A DNA stretch of 64,000 nucleotides, taken from Coriolopsis trogii. Its lineage: Eukaryota; Basidiomycota; Agaricomycetes; Polyporales; Polyporaceae. Each line of letters begins with the position of its first letter. Position 1 is the first letter of the stretch. The notes under the pieces were generated by a model, which saw only the letters and a program-made list of their open reading frames with translations, made no database searches and had not been told where the DNA came from. The position numbers and the translations under genes are program-made. Of this stretch, positions 54,104 through 64,000 are shown in pieces. The DNA lies in NCBI GenBank assembly GCA_020543525.1, contig JAHYIO010000001.1, positions 3,410,001 through 3,474,000 of the forward strand, written 5' to 3'.

Positions 54104-56774
54104 TCAGAAGTTGGCGCGTCGCGCCGTTTGGATGATGGGCAGCGGGTGTGCCTAGAGGTAAATGTCAGCGCGTCTCCTTAATCGGTTGTGCATGCAGGAT
54201 GGCGTACTTCAGTGTTGAAGACATATTCTGCAGTGGGAAATGTGTCAGCTATGGAGGGTAAGGCCTAACAAAAACAAGCAAATGGAACGCACTCGTGAGT
54301 GGCAGGACAGAATCATCCTCGAACAGCAAATATAGATACTTCAGTGTCTCGCTCTGTTATATCAGATACGTCAGCTCGCCCAGTTCAGTAACCTGAGACC
54401 GCAGGCCACGCACCATAAGGAACGTCTCCATCTTGTCCTCGAGCTCAACCGGGACGCTGTCGACGTTGACGATCGCTGCGTACCCGCCCGTGTCGACCTT
54501 ACAGTGCGCTTCGATGGCTTGGAAGATCTTCCACCCGTATCGACGGTACTTCTCATCTCCCGTCAAGCGGTACGCGAGGAACAGCGACTCGACCGTCTCC
54601 GGTCGGAGGATGTATCGCGCGTCATACGGTGCGGGCGCGCCGGGTCTGCAACACAGTAGGTAGTGAGTTGAGAGTTCGGATAATTGTGTGCGATCGGGGT
54701 AGTGAAGACTACGTACTGCGCACCCTTGATATACCAGTCCTGAGGGACACCCGAGCCGCTGACCTTGTCACTAGGGATCCGGAAGTAAACAATCTCAGGC
54801 GCGAGGCCCGTCGCGGTGTCGTGTGTCCGCATACACGTCTCTATCAGTTCCACGCCGGTTTGCCAGTCTCGCCTGCCTTGAGGAGTGAGCTCACTGGGCC
54901 GGGGAGGGATGGAGACGGGGTTTGAAACCGCGCCACTGGTAACTGCCCCGAGCATGAGGGAGCCCCCGAAGAAGCAGACGAGGTGGTCCTGCTTTGGGGT
55001 GAGACGCCACGAGCTGATGGAATGGAAAGGTCCGTCAGATAGATGAAACACTGGTCAGAGTAAACCACCATACATTTGTCCCGCCTTGTTGCGCTCAGGT
55101 ATGAGTTCAGACGTGTATGTCATCTTTGAGAATTGGCTCTGTTTGATTAGGTGTGCATGAATGCCATCCATAGCGCCATTATACATCTACCCCAGCCGTG
55201 TTAGTTCGACAATGATACATGACCGCGCACTGAAGATGGAAGTACTTCTCGGTATACAGGTTCTGTCATATTCTGTCCACTAATGAGATCACTTCGTCGT
55301 GAACAATGGGGGAGGAGAACATACAGTCTGCAAGTATTGCTTCCTGGCAAACCGGTCAGCGTTGTCGTTGTCACGATTCATTGTAGAATTGTCAAACTCA
55401 CAGAAGGTATTCATAGTACGAGTCTCCTCGCGAGCCGAGACGGATGGCAGAAAGTGCGAAGCGGCCATCATCCGGGCTAAAGGGGTGCTCGTTCAACACA
55501 CTGGCTAGGATGCGATGACATAGACTAACTTCATGAAGATGGATGCAAGTCCTGTCGTAAGACCAGCAGCTTTGATTTGCTTCATCACCTAGAACGCATG
55601 TCAATTTCTCCTTCGGGGCGCATATATCCAATGGTAGAGTTCATAATACTACATACCGTTTCTACTACATCCCAATACGTCTCGTTCTCCGTCAAGTAGC
55701 TGAGATACCTGAACTCGAGTTGGAGAGTGGAGATTTCCGCAGTGCTGACGAGACCTTTGTTGTCAGTATCCCGTACGCCTTCGCGCTTAGCCAAGTTGAC
55801 CATGGAGGTGGGAAACTGAGCCGGAGTGTCGAATGCGGGCACAATGCGATCCGCAAGGTCTTTGGCCTTGTCTAGGTACATGGGGTCTTGTGTGAACATG
55901 TATGCAGAGAGAAGACCACCGAGTACACGAATCGTAGTCTGCACGCGCGAAGTAATATGAGCCCACGTGTACCCGACACCAATGACGCACTGAGGACTAA
56001 CCTCGAACGTGTTGAAGTTCGCATCGCGGTCGAAAGACATCTTCGTGGCGACCCAGTCCCTTGCACGCTGATACTCCTCTTGCAGACCCATGATGAGCAT
56101 GGTGTCAATGGAGTCCACAACGGTGTAGCCAATCCCGCCCGCTTGAGTGAGGTTCGTGCCCTTCCGGCTCACCGGGTGGTATTCATCGTCACCCATAGCG
56201 TCGCGTTCTAATCCGGTATGAGCTTCCCGGTCCCCCCAAACGTCACAAGCATGTCTCACCATACGCAAGCCATGCGTGCTACCTCAGACATAAGTTTGGA
56301 CAGCATATACACAAGTCGGAAAGCTCACCTTAAATGCATCAACAATCGCTGCCTTCTTTGCCTCATCCGCAACAAAGCCCGTGGCGGTCGGGGGAACATA
56401 GGGCACATTGGTGTCATAGCCCAGGAATTCGTATAGAGGGTCCGTTACAAGTGCAGGGTTCTTCGAGGCACATATGTTCAACTCCTTGCTCCCGTGACCA
56501 GCTCCAGAGTAAGACGCACCTTGAACACAAGGACTGTGAGGGCAGAGAGGAGGAAGAGCACTAAGAGGGTGGACGCCGGTGGTGACGTGCTCCGCTCTCG
56601 AGCTTGAGCATGCTGTTGGCCATGTTATGTCAATTGTCCTCAGCGTCTCACGCTACGCTGTACAACTCAGTTGCATGTAGTACATACGTTGGCCTGTTTC
56701 TGCTTGCCCTCTCCATCGGCTTTGCCACTAGGTGCGCTCGGGCTGTTGCGTTTCCGAAGTCCGTTCTCCGCCAT
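54104..56774 (-). CDS. MNS1: Class I alpha-1,2-mannosidase (GH47)
   Basis: The ATG at 56774 starts a cytoplasmic tail (MAENGLRKRNSPS). The second exon encodes a signal anchor (STLLVLFLLSALTVLVFK), so this is a type II membrane protein of the ER or early Golgi. About fourteen exons splice in phase. GH47 hallmarks run through the whole length: HAWLAYERDAMGDDEYHPVS, GGIGYTVVDSIDTMLIMGL, FNTFETTIRVLGGLLSAY, RLGSRGDSYYEYLLKQYLQT, KMTYTSELIPERNKAGQ, DHLVCFFGGSLMLGA, YILRPETVESLFLAYRLTGD, ETLKYLYLLFEDDSVLPLTK and, at the end, VFNTEAHPLPII. The acidic residues in DDEY, the Glu of RPET and the Thr of NTEAHP (calcium ligand) are all present. The enzyme trims mannose from Asn-linked glycans in the secretory pathway. 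It appears intact. The symbol follows the yeast orthologue and is a family-level assignment. Confidence 0.92.
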
Positions 56775-57195
56775 GGTGGGCCGGTCAGTAGACGCCTGAA
56801 ATGCGTGTCTCTATTGTAGCGCGTGCCAGCCGCCGCAGAGGAAAGAATGAGATATGTTTCTAGCAGAGACAGGTAGCAAGGCAGACAGAGGCAGAGAAGA
56901 GGTGGGAGCAGGGTCTGCTCATGGAGCTGTTATTATTACTTGGAAGCACAGCGTCCGAGATGCTATTCTTGCTGGCTCGCACATCACGTGATCTTCGATG
57001 GCTATTTTGGCTTATTCGATAGCAGTCTTGCTGCGCACCCCTTGCCGACCATTGCAGACGACGGCAATCGCATTCTGTGTTATCTTGTATCGTAAGCGCA
57101 GCTGATATGTGTAGGCACCCGCAAAAGCGTCAAGATAGTGGTATATTTGAAGCATACAGTATCGCATGCAAAAAACAAGCCAGGATCCCTCCCCC
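56775..57195. other. Promoter region of the mannosidase gene and 3' flank of the dioxygenase gene
   Basis: No gene is seen. Both neighbours are on the minus strand. Confidence 0.5.
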
Positions 57196-58676
57196 TTAAG
57201 CCCACTTCCTCACATCCTCGGGGGTCGGACCAGCAGGATCGTCCGAAGCAGCGAGGTTGCACTGGTGGAAAGCACGAACTTGATCCTGAGTGAACGCTCC
57301 GACGACCGTGTGCAGAACTCCCCGGTTGTGGAAGAGAACGAGGTCTTTCTCTCGCCTGTGCAGGTCATCGTCTATCAGATATCTCTCAAACCCTAATGAA
57401 TGCTGAACAAACTTACCAATCGTGGGGGTAGACCAACTACCATAGTGACGTCATCGTTCAGCTCGTGTGACTACTGAATGAAGACACATGTACTTACGTC
57501 TGGCGCGATGGCAGGCCGCTGCATCTTGTAAAGGAGCTCTCTCACCTCCTTCAGGTCAGCCAAACGCGCTCCGTCAGGATATAGGGCACCTTCACGCTTT
57601 GCACCTTCCGGTAGGGGATCAACGAGAAGCTCAGAGACACCGCAAGGATGGACCTGGAAGTGCAGCTCGCCGGTCACAGGGTTCTTCCATAGCTTATGTG
57701 CATACAAATCAATGCTCGACTCCTGAATTACATACGTAAGAATACGCACCATCGGAAGGACCTTGATCTTGGACTCCTCCCAAGGTGGAAGTTCATCATA
57801 CGACATCTCGAGACCCTCAGACATGATGCCAAGGCCTGTGGGCAGGGCGCGTGCAGGTGCCATCCACACGTAAGGGTGAGGCGCGTACTTGACTTTCGTG
57901 CGCACAGCGAGGCTCTTCAGCTCTGGCGGGAGGATGTCGAACATGTTCTTGCCGTCCACGAACGCCGTCGTGCCGAGAGGCACCTCGAGCTCGTCACCTG
58001 TGCCATCGTCGTAGCGAACCCGCTGGTGCGGGCCATGCGGGACTTTGACGCCATACAGAGTTGTGACCTTGGGGGGAGACAGATCATAAAGCGCCGCATC
58101 GATGTGCCAACGGTAGAAGCGCGTGATGCCCTTGGCCTCGTCCTCGGGCGAGACTCGGGTCTTGTGGAAGGTGGTGTGAGAGGGATGCTTGAGCATTGCT
58201 TCGGCAAGTCCCTCATGGTTGTACACAGTACCATTGCCGATAAGCTGCACCTGGGGTACTCGAGGGATAGTCTTTAGGTCAGGATGAAGGATAGACTTCT
58301 TCTCCCCGCCGGTCTTGTTGTTACCGTGACCATAGCTCTCAGAGGTAGGGTCAAAGGCCTGGCACACGATGAGATAGGTGGTTGATATGATAGTCTCTGT
58401 GTGACTCGTACCTTAGTGAGCGCATACTGCTGTTCAGGAGTGAGGTCCACATCTCGGAAGAGAAGAGCACCATGCTAAGAGATCCTATATCTCAGTGAGC
58501 TCGTTCGCAATGCATAGTGTTACTTCAGAGACCTTGTATAGGAGATCATGGACCTCCTTGAATTCCTCCGGCGTGAGCGCACCTGGATTCACGCCCTTCA
58601 CTTCGCGACCAAAGTCCTTCAGCTTGGCGGCATCTGCGGTCGGTGGGACGGGGAGCGGGGCGATCTCGATGGCCAT
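57196..58676 (-). CDS. TauD/TfdA-like Fe(II)/2-oxoglutarate dioxygenase
   Basis: The ATG at 58676 begins MAIEIAPLPVPPTADAAKLK. Exons join in phase: the N-terminal exon to about 58532; 58476-58412 (HGALLFRDVDLTPEQQYALT); the main exon, about 58362-57497; then a 17-nt exon near 57430-57446 (LVYPHDW); and the last exon to the stop at 57196. The protein has about 395 residues. The metal-binding HxD is visible in RWHIDAALYDLSPP, and the distal His in LVLFHNRGVLHTVVGAF. The pattern GTTAFVDGKNMFDILPPELK and the C-terminal FHQCNLAASDDPAGPTPEDV are typical of the fungal branch of this family, which includes sulfonate and alpha-ketoglutarate-dependent oxygenases. The substrate is unknown. No defect is seen. 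The tiny 17-nt exon is unusual but needed to keep the motif. Confidence 0.88.
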
Positions 58677-59109
58677 GGTGCTGTATGGTGTGACAGGAGG
58701 GTTCGAGTACAAGATAAAGTGCAGGACGTGCTCGTCGTGGTCGGATGCAAAGCCTGAACGAGCCCTTGCCGCCGCCCTTATCACGCTCGGGACTTGGGCC
58801 CCACCGTCGAGAGCATGACAGACAGGCTGTATGGTATGTCCGGGGTAGATAAGATTAGATCTGCATCTGCACTGCTTCCAGTACAATCACCAGATTAGCG
58901 CCTGTTGGCAGCCTGACCCAAGTTTCAATGGGGTTAGGGGCAATCCACGTGGTTGACACGCTTCGCAAAGCGAGTCCCCCTTCCGAAACGCGTCGACGCG
59001 TCTTGAATCCGTACACACACTCCCGCCAACCCTCCTCGCGTCCTGAGTCGCATCGTCTTGGGATATTCCTCGTATACGTGTTCTTTCCCACTTGCAAGAC
59101 TCTGATCAC
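58677..59109. other. Divergent promoter region
   Basis: Shared upstream region of the dioxygenase (-) and centrin (+) genes. No gene is seen. Confidence 0.5.
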
Positions 59110-59798
59110 ATGTACTCCTCAGCAGCGGCTCAGAAGGCGAAGCGACGCGCACATTCCCGCCCAGAGCTCTCGGACGAGCAAAAGCAGGAGATCAAGGAGG
59201 CATTTGAACTCTTCGATACGGACAAGGATGGCTGCGTCGACTACCATGAACTAAAGGTGGCTATGCGGGCTCTGGGTTTCGACCTTAAGAAAGCGGAGGT
59301 GCTCAAGATCATCCGTGACCACGACAAGTCTGGGCACGGGCTTATGGACTATGAGGATTTCGTCAAGATCAGTATGTGTCCACTGTCACCTATCCATGAG
59401 TTTTTTCGTCAACCATACTTCCAATTTGCCGACATTCCTTCCTCTGTTGTTCTCCTTCCGTTGTCTAACCACTGTCGCAGTGAGTGAACGCATCCTTGCG
59501 CGTGACCCAATGGATGAGATTCGTCGAGCGTTCCAGCTATTCGACGATGACAACACAGGGAAGATCAGTCTGAGGAATCTCCGTCGGGTGGCCAAAGAGA
59601 TCGGCGACAGACTCGAAGACGACGAATTGTGAGTATTCATGGACAATGCCCCTCCTCTCCAATGCCAAACGTTTGTTGGCTCAGCTGACAATATAAATGC
59701 TCTTCTCCAGACAGGCAATGATTGACGAGTTCGATCTTGACCAAGACGGCGAGATTAACGAGCAAGAATTTATGGCGATAATGACGGACGACGCATAG
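59110..59798 (+). CDS. CDC31: Centrin (EF-hand protein, Cdc31 type)
   Basis: Three exons (59110-59371, 59481-59628, 59711-59798) give 165 residues. After a basic N-terminus ([15 protein letters not shown]) four EF-hands follow: EF1 loop [14 protein letters not shown]2 [14 protein letters not shown] (lengthened and degenerate, as in other fungal centrins), EF3 [12 protein letters not shown] with a non-acidic last position, and EF4 [12 protein letters not shown]. Linkers [25 protein letters not shown] and [16 protein letters not shown] fit centrin rather than calmodulin. Centrin acts at the spindle pole body in its duplication and also in mRNA export and nucleotide-excision repair complexes. 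EF1 and EF4 look able to bind calcium. The ATG at 59110 is used because no other ATG lies upstream in frame. The gene is intact. Confidence 0.95.
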
Positions 59799-62700
59799 GT
59801 ATGTAGTACGCCTCAAAGACTCTATGTTCCTAGTCTTAGCGCTCGGCGTTATATTTGCTAGTGTCACCCGCGCAATGGGTCTCGCGAACCCGACCGAAGC
59901 TCCATTCTCCTGCGGATCCGGCCGTTTTCCCTCGTCCTCTTCTCGATCATCTATGCCAAACTCGCTGTCGATCCTTTCTGCCCTATGCTGCTTCCGGGTT
60001 GCAATCGAGTCCGGTGACGCTGATACGCTATAATGTTACCTGTGCATGTTCCTCGTTCCATTGTGAGTTAGCCTCCGTTTTTCAAGTGTCAGCCCCAACT
60101 AAAACCCGCTGCCGTCGGCCACCTCAAGCATGTGCCGTTTCGTTCCACGAACAATCATAGATATGTACAAACATAGTCCGTGTAAGAGTATACTTCCTAT
60201 CTGGCCCCAAATACTGTGTCGGAATCACTGTGCAAGCCTCCCTTGACGCCTCAGTCCAATATAACAGCAGTCTAACATATGCGATACTATTCTCGAGTGT
60301 GTTGTCATACCATGCAGCCGCTGGTCTGTGAGTTGTAAATTTTACTTCACGGAACCAAGTATCGTGCGTGATTGTGATCGGGCCCGCGGCTGACAACTTC
60401 GCAGGTGCCTTCGAGATGGCGCTCTCGATGGCCAACACCGATGCTGGACTGAAGCCGCTGCTCTAAGCAGATGGAAGGCCCCAATGTCCGATGGAGGTGG
60501 AGAACCGTCATTGATATGACAGGTTGGTCGCAGCGAGCGTCGCGATCTTGCTCACATCCCTGAACGTCCGTCCTCCACCTTTCTGTTCTCTCACGGCGGA
60601 AACTGCGTTCCGCACATTTGCCTACGTCTGCATCGGTAGCGAGTCTGATTTCATACCGCGAAATCGACGTATGAACACAATGGGTATGTACTCTAATGCA
60701 TCTGGCTCAAGGACCTTTGACGGTGACTGCCCCAACTCCTACCGTCCGAGCTCTCACACAGCCTGGCCTAGGTCCTCACACCTGCGCATGACCGTGCAGA
60801 TCGACCGCAGCGACCGGACATCCGCCTACGAACGCACCCGAGACCCACGTCCGCCTCCGCCCGCCACAAAGGACTGAGCGCAGCGGCCCGCGATCGCGCA
60901 CGGCCGTCCCGATCACCGACGTTCAACGTTCGACGTCCGTCGGCCACGTCCCGCCCCCGCCCCCCTTGGCCACATGGCCTGGCCCAGGCTTTATGATCGC
61001 GTCCGGCTCCCTTCCAGCCGATGTTCTGCCCAGTGGGTGGGGCGCATTGATCACTGCGATGATACGGTTTGACTCTGGTGTGCAAGGTCCGGATCCGCGC
61101 CGCGGATGCTCGGCCAGAGCTGCGGCAGGCTGGAGGCTGAATGGGTGCCTGCCACGCCGATACCGAACGCCTTGTCATTCTCGCATGGTGTACTGAGACG
61201 GTCGAGGCTGGCTAGACTCGGACTGTCTTTCGCGAGCGAGGATCACGAGGGTTCTTGCGAGTGCTGTTATCGACCGCTTGTGGTGGCATGAAAATGACTC
61301 AATGTTCGCCGCCCAGCCAAGCAGGTCGATAGCTCGACTTCTTTGCTCAGGCTGGTCCGTCATTGAACAATGACAAGAGATGACCGCGGTCTGCACCAGA
61401 TGAGTAGCCGTCAGCGCATCGTGAAAGAGAACAGGGCCATGTGCATAGGGGAGAATATAAATCGCGCCAAAGGCACACAGTGGCACCGGTCCAAAACAAA
61501 GTTGGGACGCAGCGAAAGGTCCGAGGCCCGATGTCAAGGACGGACAGACCAATTATGCCGCGAACGTGAAGGGGGCAGTACTAGTGACGTTTCTGTCCAC
61601 ATGTGAAGGTTCAGTCACAAGGCGGAGCGTCTGGATATGGAGCTCCGGGTCCGAGCGATCGACGGGCCATGTCCCTCTCCCGCGGTCGTGGTCAGCCACA
61701 TGCTCTGCATCGCTGCGCGCGTCCAACAGTGTAGGTACTCCGAGTCATGCTACAGTGCCTATGATGATCCAATGGCAGATATCCAACCGCTCGATTCGTC
61801 AATACACTGCGGACACTCAGCCTGCATGGTCCGGAAATTGTGGTCCACCCAAGAGGTGGCACGCCAGTGGCCGATCGACTGGCCGAGTCGAATAACGGTC
61901 GATCGCAATCGTCCGGAGCATGGGGTGGGGCACAATGGGCAAAAACCGAAACCAAAGCACATGTATCATGCGCGTGCACGGACAGACCGAGATAATAGTA
62001 TCCCCACCCCAGCCTTGGTACATTCGTCGCAACTGACTTGGACACAAGTGGCAGTGACAGCTGGCTGATCGGGAAATTGCCAACGGTTGGCATTTGGGCG
62101 AGAAAGGCCAAAGCTAAAGGATGGAGTGTCTGACAAAAAAAACAATATCCAATATCATGAAAGGTCATGCTGCAATGACTCTATGCAGTAACAGGGCCCT
62201 GTGGAGTGCAGACAGGAATCGTAATACGGTGTGTCCGACATCGGCCTGCGCACGAGCCACGGTGTAGCTCACTTACAACGTCGGCGGGCCCGGGCCAATC
62301 CATACTGGGTGCGGTGGACAACGTGCGTCGTGCGGCTGATTGCAACGCCCAATCAGATTGCATGACCGCACGAGCCGAATAGCGTTAGACAGGCAGACGA
62401 TCTTGTCGAATGCGATAGAGGTATATGAGATTGGTAGCATGATATCGATACGATATGATACGAGACTCCGGGCTACTGAACACTGATATGGATATGAATA
62501 TGAATACAGCAGAGGGGAGGGGATAGAGAGACGTAAGCGATACAGAGTCGTCGACAGTGGATGATACAGGCAAGGTCCGGTAGATGGGAGCTGGGAGATA
62601 TGGACGGTACAAGAGACGGCTGGAGGACGGTGGGGGGCGACAGTGGTGGAATGGGGATGGGGATGAGGGGGAGGGGGGACAAGCACAGAACGAAACGAGG

Positions 62701-62923
62701 ACACTGACTGAAAATAATGATCAACGAAAAGCAAGCGACCCAGAGAGGGAAGGAGGTGGGCATATATGCACAGAAACCAAACGAAACTCGTCGCAAGTCG
62801 TTATCCGCCGAACTTAACACATACGCCCGACAGGGTGAGGACGCCGGTCCTCATCTAACCCACCGCCAAAGAAACCCTAGTAAAACAAAAGGCAGAAGAG
62901 AGAAAAGGGAGGTCGTGAAGGCT
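59799..62923. other. Gene-free stretch
   Basis: Three kilobases without a gene I can support. Frames of up to 158 codons exist on both strands (60124-60438, 60768-61178, 61692-62168, 62273-62734), but all lack motifs, splice partners or codon bias. 60.8-61.1 kb is very GC-rich. 62.4-62.7 kb has short purine and gata-like low-complexity sequence in the 3' flank of the zinc-finger gene. It may hold long non-coding transcripts or distant regulatory sequence. Confidence 0.45.
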
Positions 62924-64000
62924 TTACAGCCGGACACCCTTCGGCGCGACGTAACCCTTGTGCACGCGCATGTGCTGGCCCAAGTTGTCGTGCCGCGAGA
63001 AGGTCTTTCCGCACCCTGGGTACGGACACTCGTGCGCTAAATGAACCGAACGAATCAGCCTCAGATCGAGCCGGCAAACATCTCGATCGTCATCACTCAC
63101 GCTTCTCGTTGGTGTGAATGCTGCGAACGTGCCGCTTGAGGTGCTCCCCGCGAGCGAAGCATTTCCCGCACCCGGGCACCTTGCACATGTACCCGCGCTG
63201 TTTCATCCGATCGCGGTCAGCCAGCGGCTCCCTCCATGCATTCGACAGAAAGTGCGAGAGAGCACGTCCACGTACCTTCTGAACCGTACCCTCCGTCACG
63301 ACCTGTTGCGCAGTCGGCACCCTCCGGCCCCGGCTCTTTTTCGTCAGGTTGGGCACGGGGACCGGAGGTGCGAGCCGGCGCGAGCCAATCGACATCGACC
63401 CGGACCCGGTAGACGTCGACGGGGACATAGAGGGGGTGAAGCCGTCCTGCCTCCGGCGTGCAGCGCGCACCGACTCCCGATACTCATCGTCATCGTCTTC
63501 GTGCTCCGACTCCCCGCTGCTCGGATACTCATCCTCGTCCTCGTCCGATCCCGAGAAGCTGGACGACCGCGCCCGCTTGCGGTCCGAGTGGCTGACGGGC
63601 ACAGGGATAGGCGCGGACGCACCCGACGCAGCGTTCGCCAAGGAGGGCGAATCGCCCCCGCTCGCGCTCCCGCTGTCGACGTCAAAGTCCGTGTAGTCGG
63701 ATGGGCTGCCGTGCCCGATCGATTGGACCGGGTTGGTCATCGTGAAGCGCGGATCCAAGCTCTGACTCGGAGCGACGTCCTGGAGCTGCGCAAAGGGCGA
63801 GCTTGGCGAAATAGCGGGCGAGACCTGGGCCGGCTGCACGTACCGGGGCACGTCGTCCTCTGCGGCGTATTCCGGGTACCGCAGCTGCGATGAGGACGTG
63901 GTGAGCATGTACGGAGACATGTTAGCCACATCCTGGCCGGCGCTCGGGTGGGGCTGGTGGTCATGGTTGTAAACGTAACCGAGCTGTTGTGGCGTCGTCG
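62924..64000 (-). CDS. C2H2 zinc-finger transcription factor (5' end outside window)
   Basis: The frame is open from the window edge (YVYNHDHQPHPSAGQDV and onward) to a donor at 63100, and after a 64-nt intron a short last exon ends at 62924. The N-terminal part is Ser/Pro-rich and disordered, with a basic patch (SDRKRARSSSFSG) and an acidic run (SDEDEDEYPSSGESEHEDDD). Two adjacent C2H2 fingers lie at the C-terminus: YMCKVPGCGKCFARGEHLKR with HVRSIH, linked by TNEKP to HECPYPGCGKTFSRHDNLGQ with HMRVH. The intron splits the linker in phase. The RGEHLKRHVRSIHTNEKP and SRHDNLGQHMRVH pattern resembles fungal Msn2/4-type stress regulators, which bind short GC-rich sites. That subgroup is inferred from the finger pair only. 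The protein start lies beyond position 64000. Confidence 0.88.

Noticed and set aside
56218..56268. Alternative mannosidase start (MRMVRHACD...)
   Set aside because: It is intron sequence; splicing from HAWLAY to ERDAMGDDEY across it restores the conserved GH47 motif and links to the membrane-anchor exons.
60124..62734. Genes in the frames between the centrin and zinc-finger genes
   Set aside because: Overlapping frames on both strands, no conserved motifs and no consistent exon structure.

Overview
The window is nuclear DNA of a basidiomycete fungus, most likely a polypore-type agaricomycete. The evidence is dense short introns of about 45-70 nt with GT..AG ends, fungal gene families (class I mannosidase, centrin, berberine-bridge oxidase, TauD-like dioxygenase, C2H2 factor), a Tnp2-type transposase with basidiomycete-style motifs, and a Ty1/copia retroelement.

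Region 1 (1 to about 44.3 kb) looks like one accessory, transposon-like unit. It is bounded by two arrays of the same ~67-bp repeat in opposite orientation (1-2460, and 41.6-43.5 kb with outlying copies at 39.8 kb). Inside, the genes diverge from a centre near 23-25 kb. On the minus strand, reading leftward, are a membrane protein (21.3-22.9 kb), transmembrane exons that may feed into a Tnp2/CACTA-like transposase (15.8-20.2 kb), a fungal protein of unknown function (13.5-15.3 kb), a small two-helix membrane protein (12.2 kb), a DUF1766/T5orf172 (GIY-YIG-like) protein (11.4-12.2 kb), and a very long acidic, repeat-rich protein (3-9 kb). On the plus strand, reading rightward, are a ~165-aa protein (25.1 kb), a coiled-coil membrane protein (26.1-28.8 kb), two WD40 proteins that each end in a membrane helix (29.0-30.6 and 32.2-34.1 kb), a membrane-anchored protein between them, and a helical protein (36.3-37.6 kb). 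The far right carries decayed fragments of ordinary host genes: a Chs7-like membrane chaperone, a SAPS-domain (Sit4-associated) protein, and possibly a zinc-cluster transcription factor. My reading is a giant DNA transposon with cargo. Its outer left end lies outside the window.

Region 2 (44.4-50.9 kb) is a complete, young Ty1/copia element on the minus strand. It has 567-bp LTRs that differ at one base, a 5-bp target duplication, an intact 1551-codon Gag-Pol ORF, and a primer-binding site matching the anticodon arm of initiator tRNA-Met.

Region 3 (51.5-64 kb) is ordinary chromosome: a secreted FAD-linked oxidase (+), a GH47 alpha-1,2-mannosidase (-), a TauD-like dioxygenase (-), a centrin (+), about 3 kb with no gene I can support, and a C2H2 zinc-finger factor (-) whose 5' end runs off the window.

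All exon structures were worked out by eye from splice motifs, reading phase and family resemblance. Family names come from memory of motifs, not from searches.
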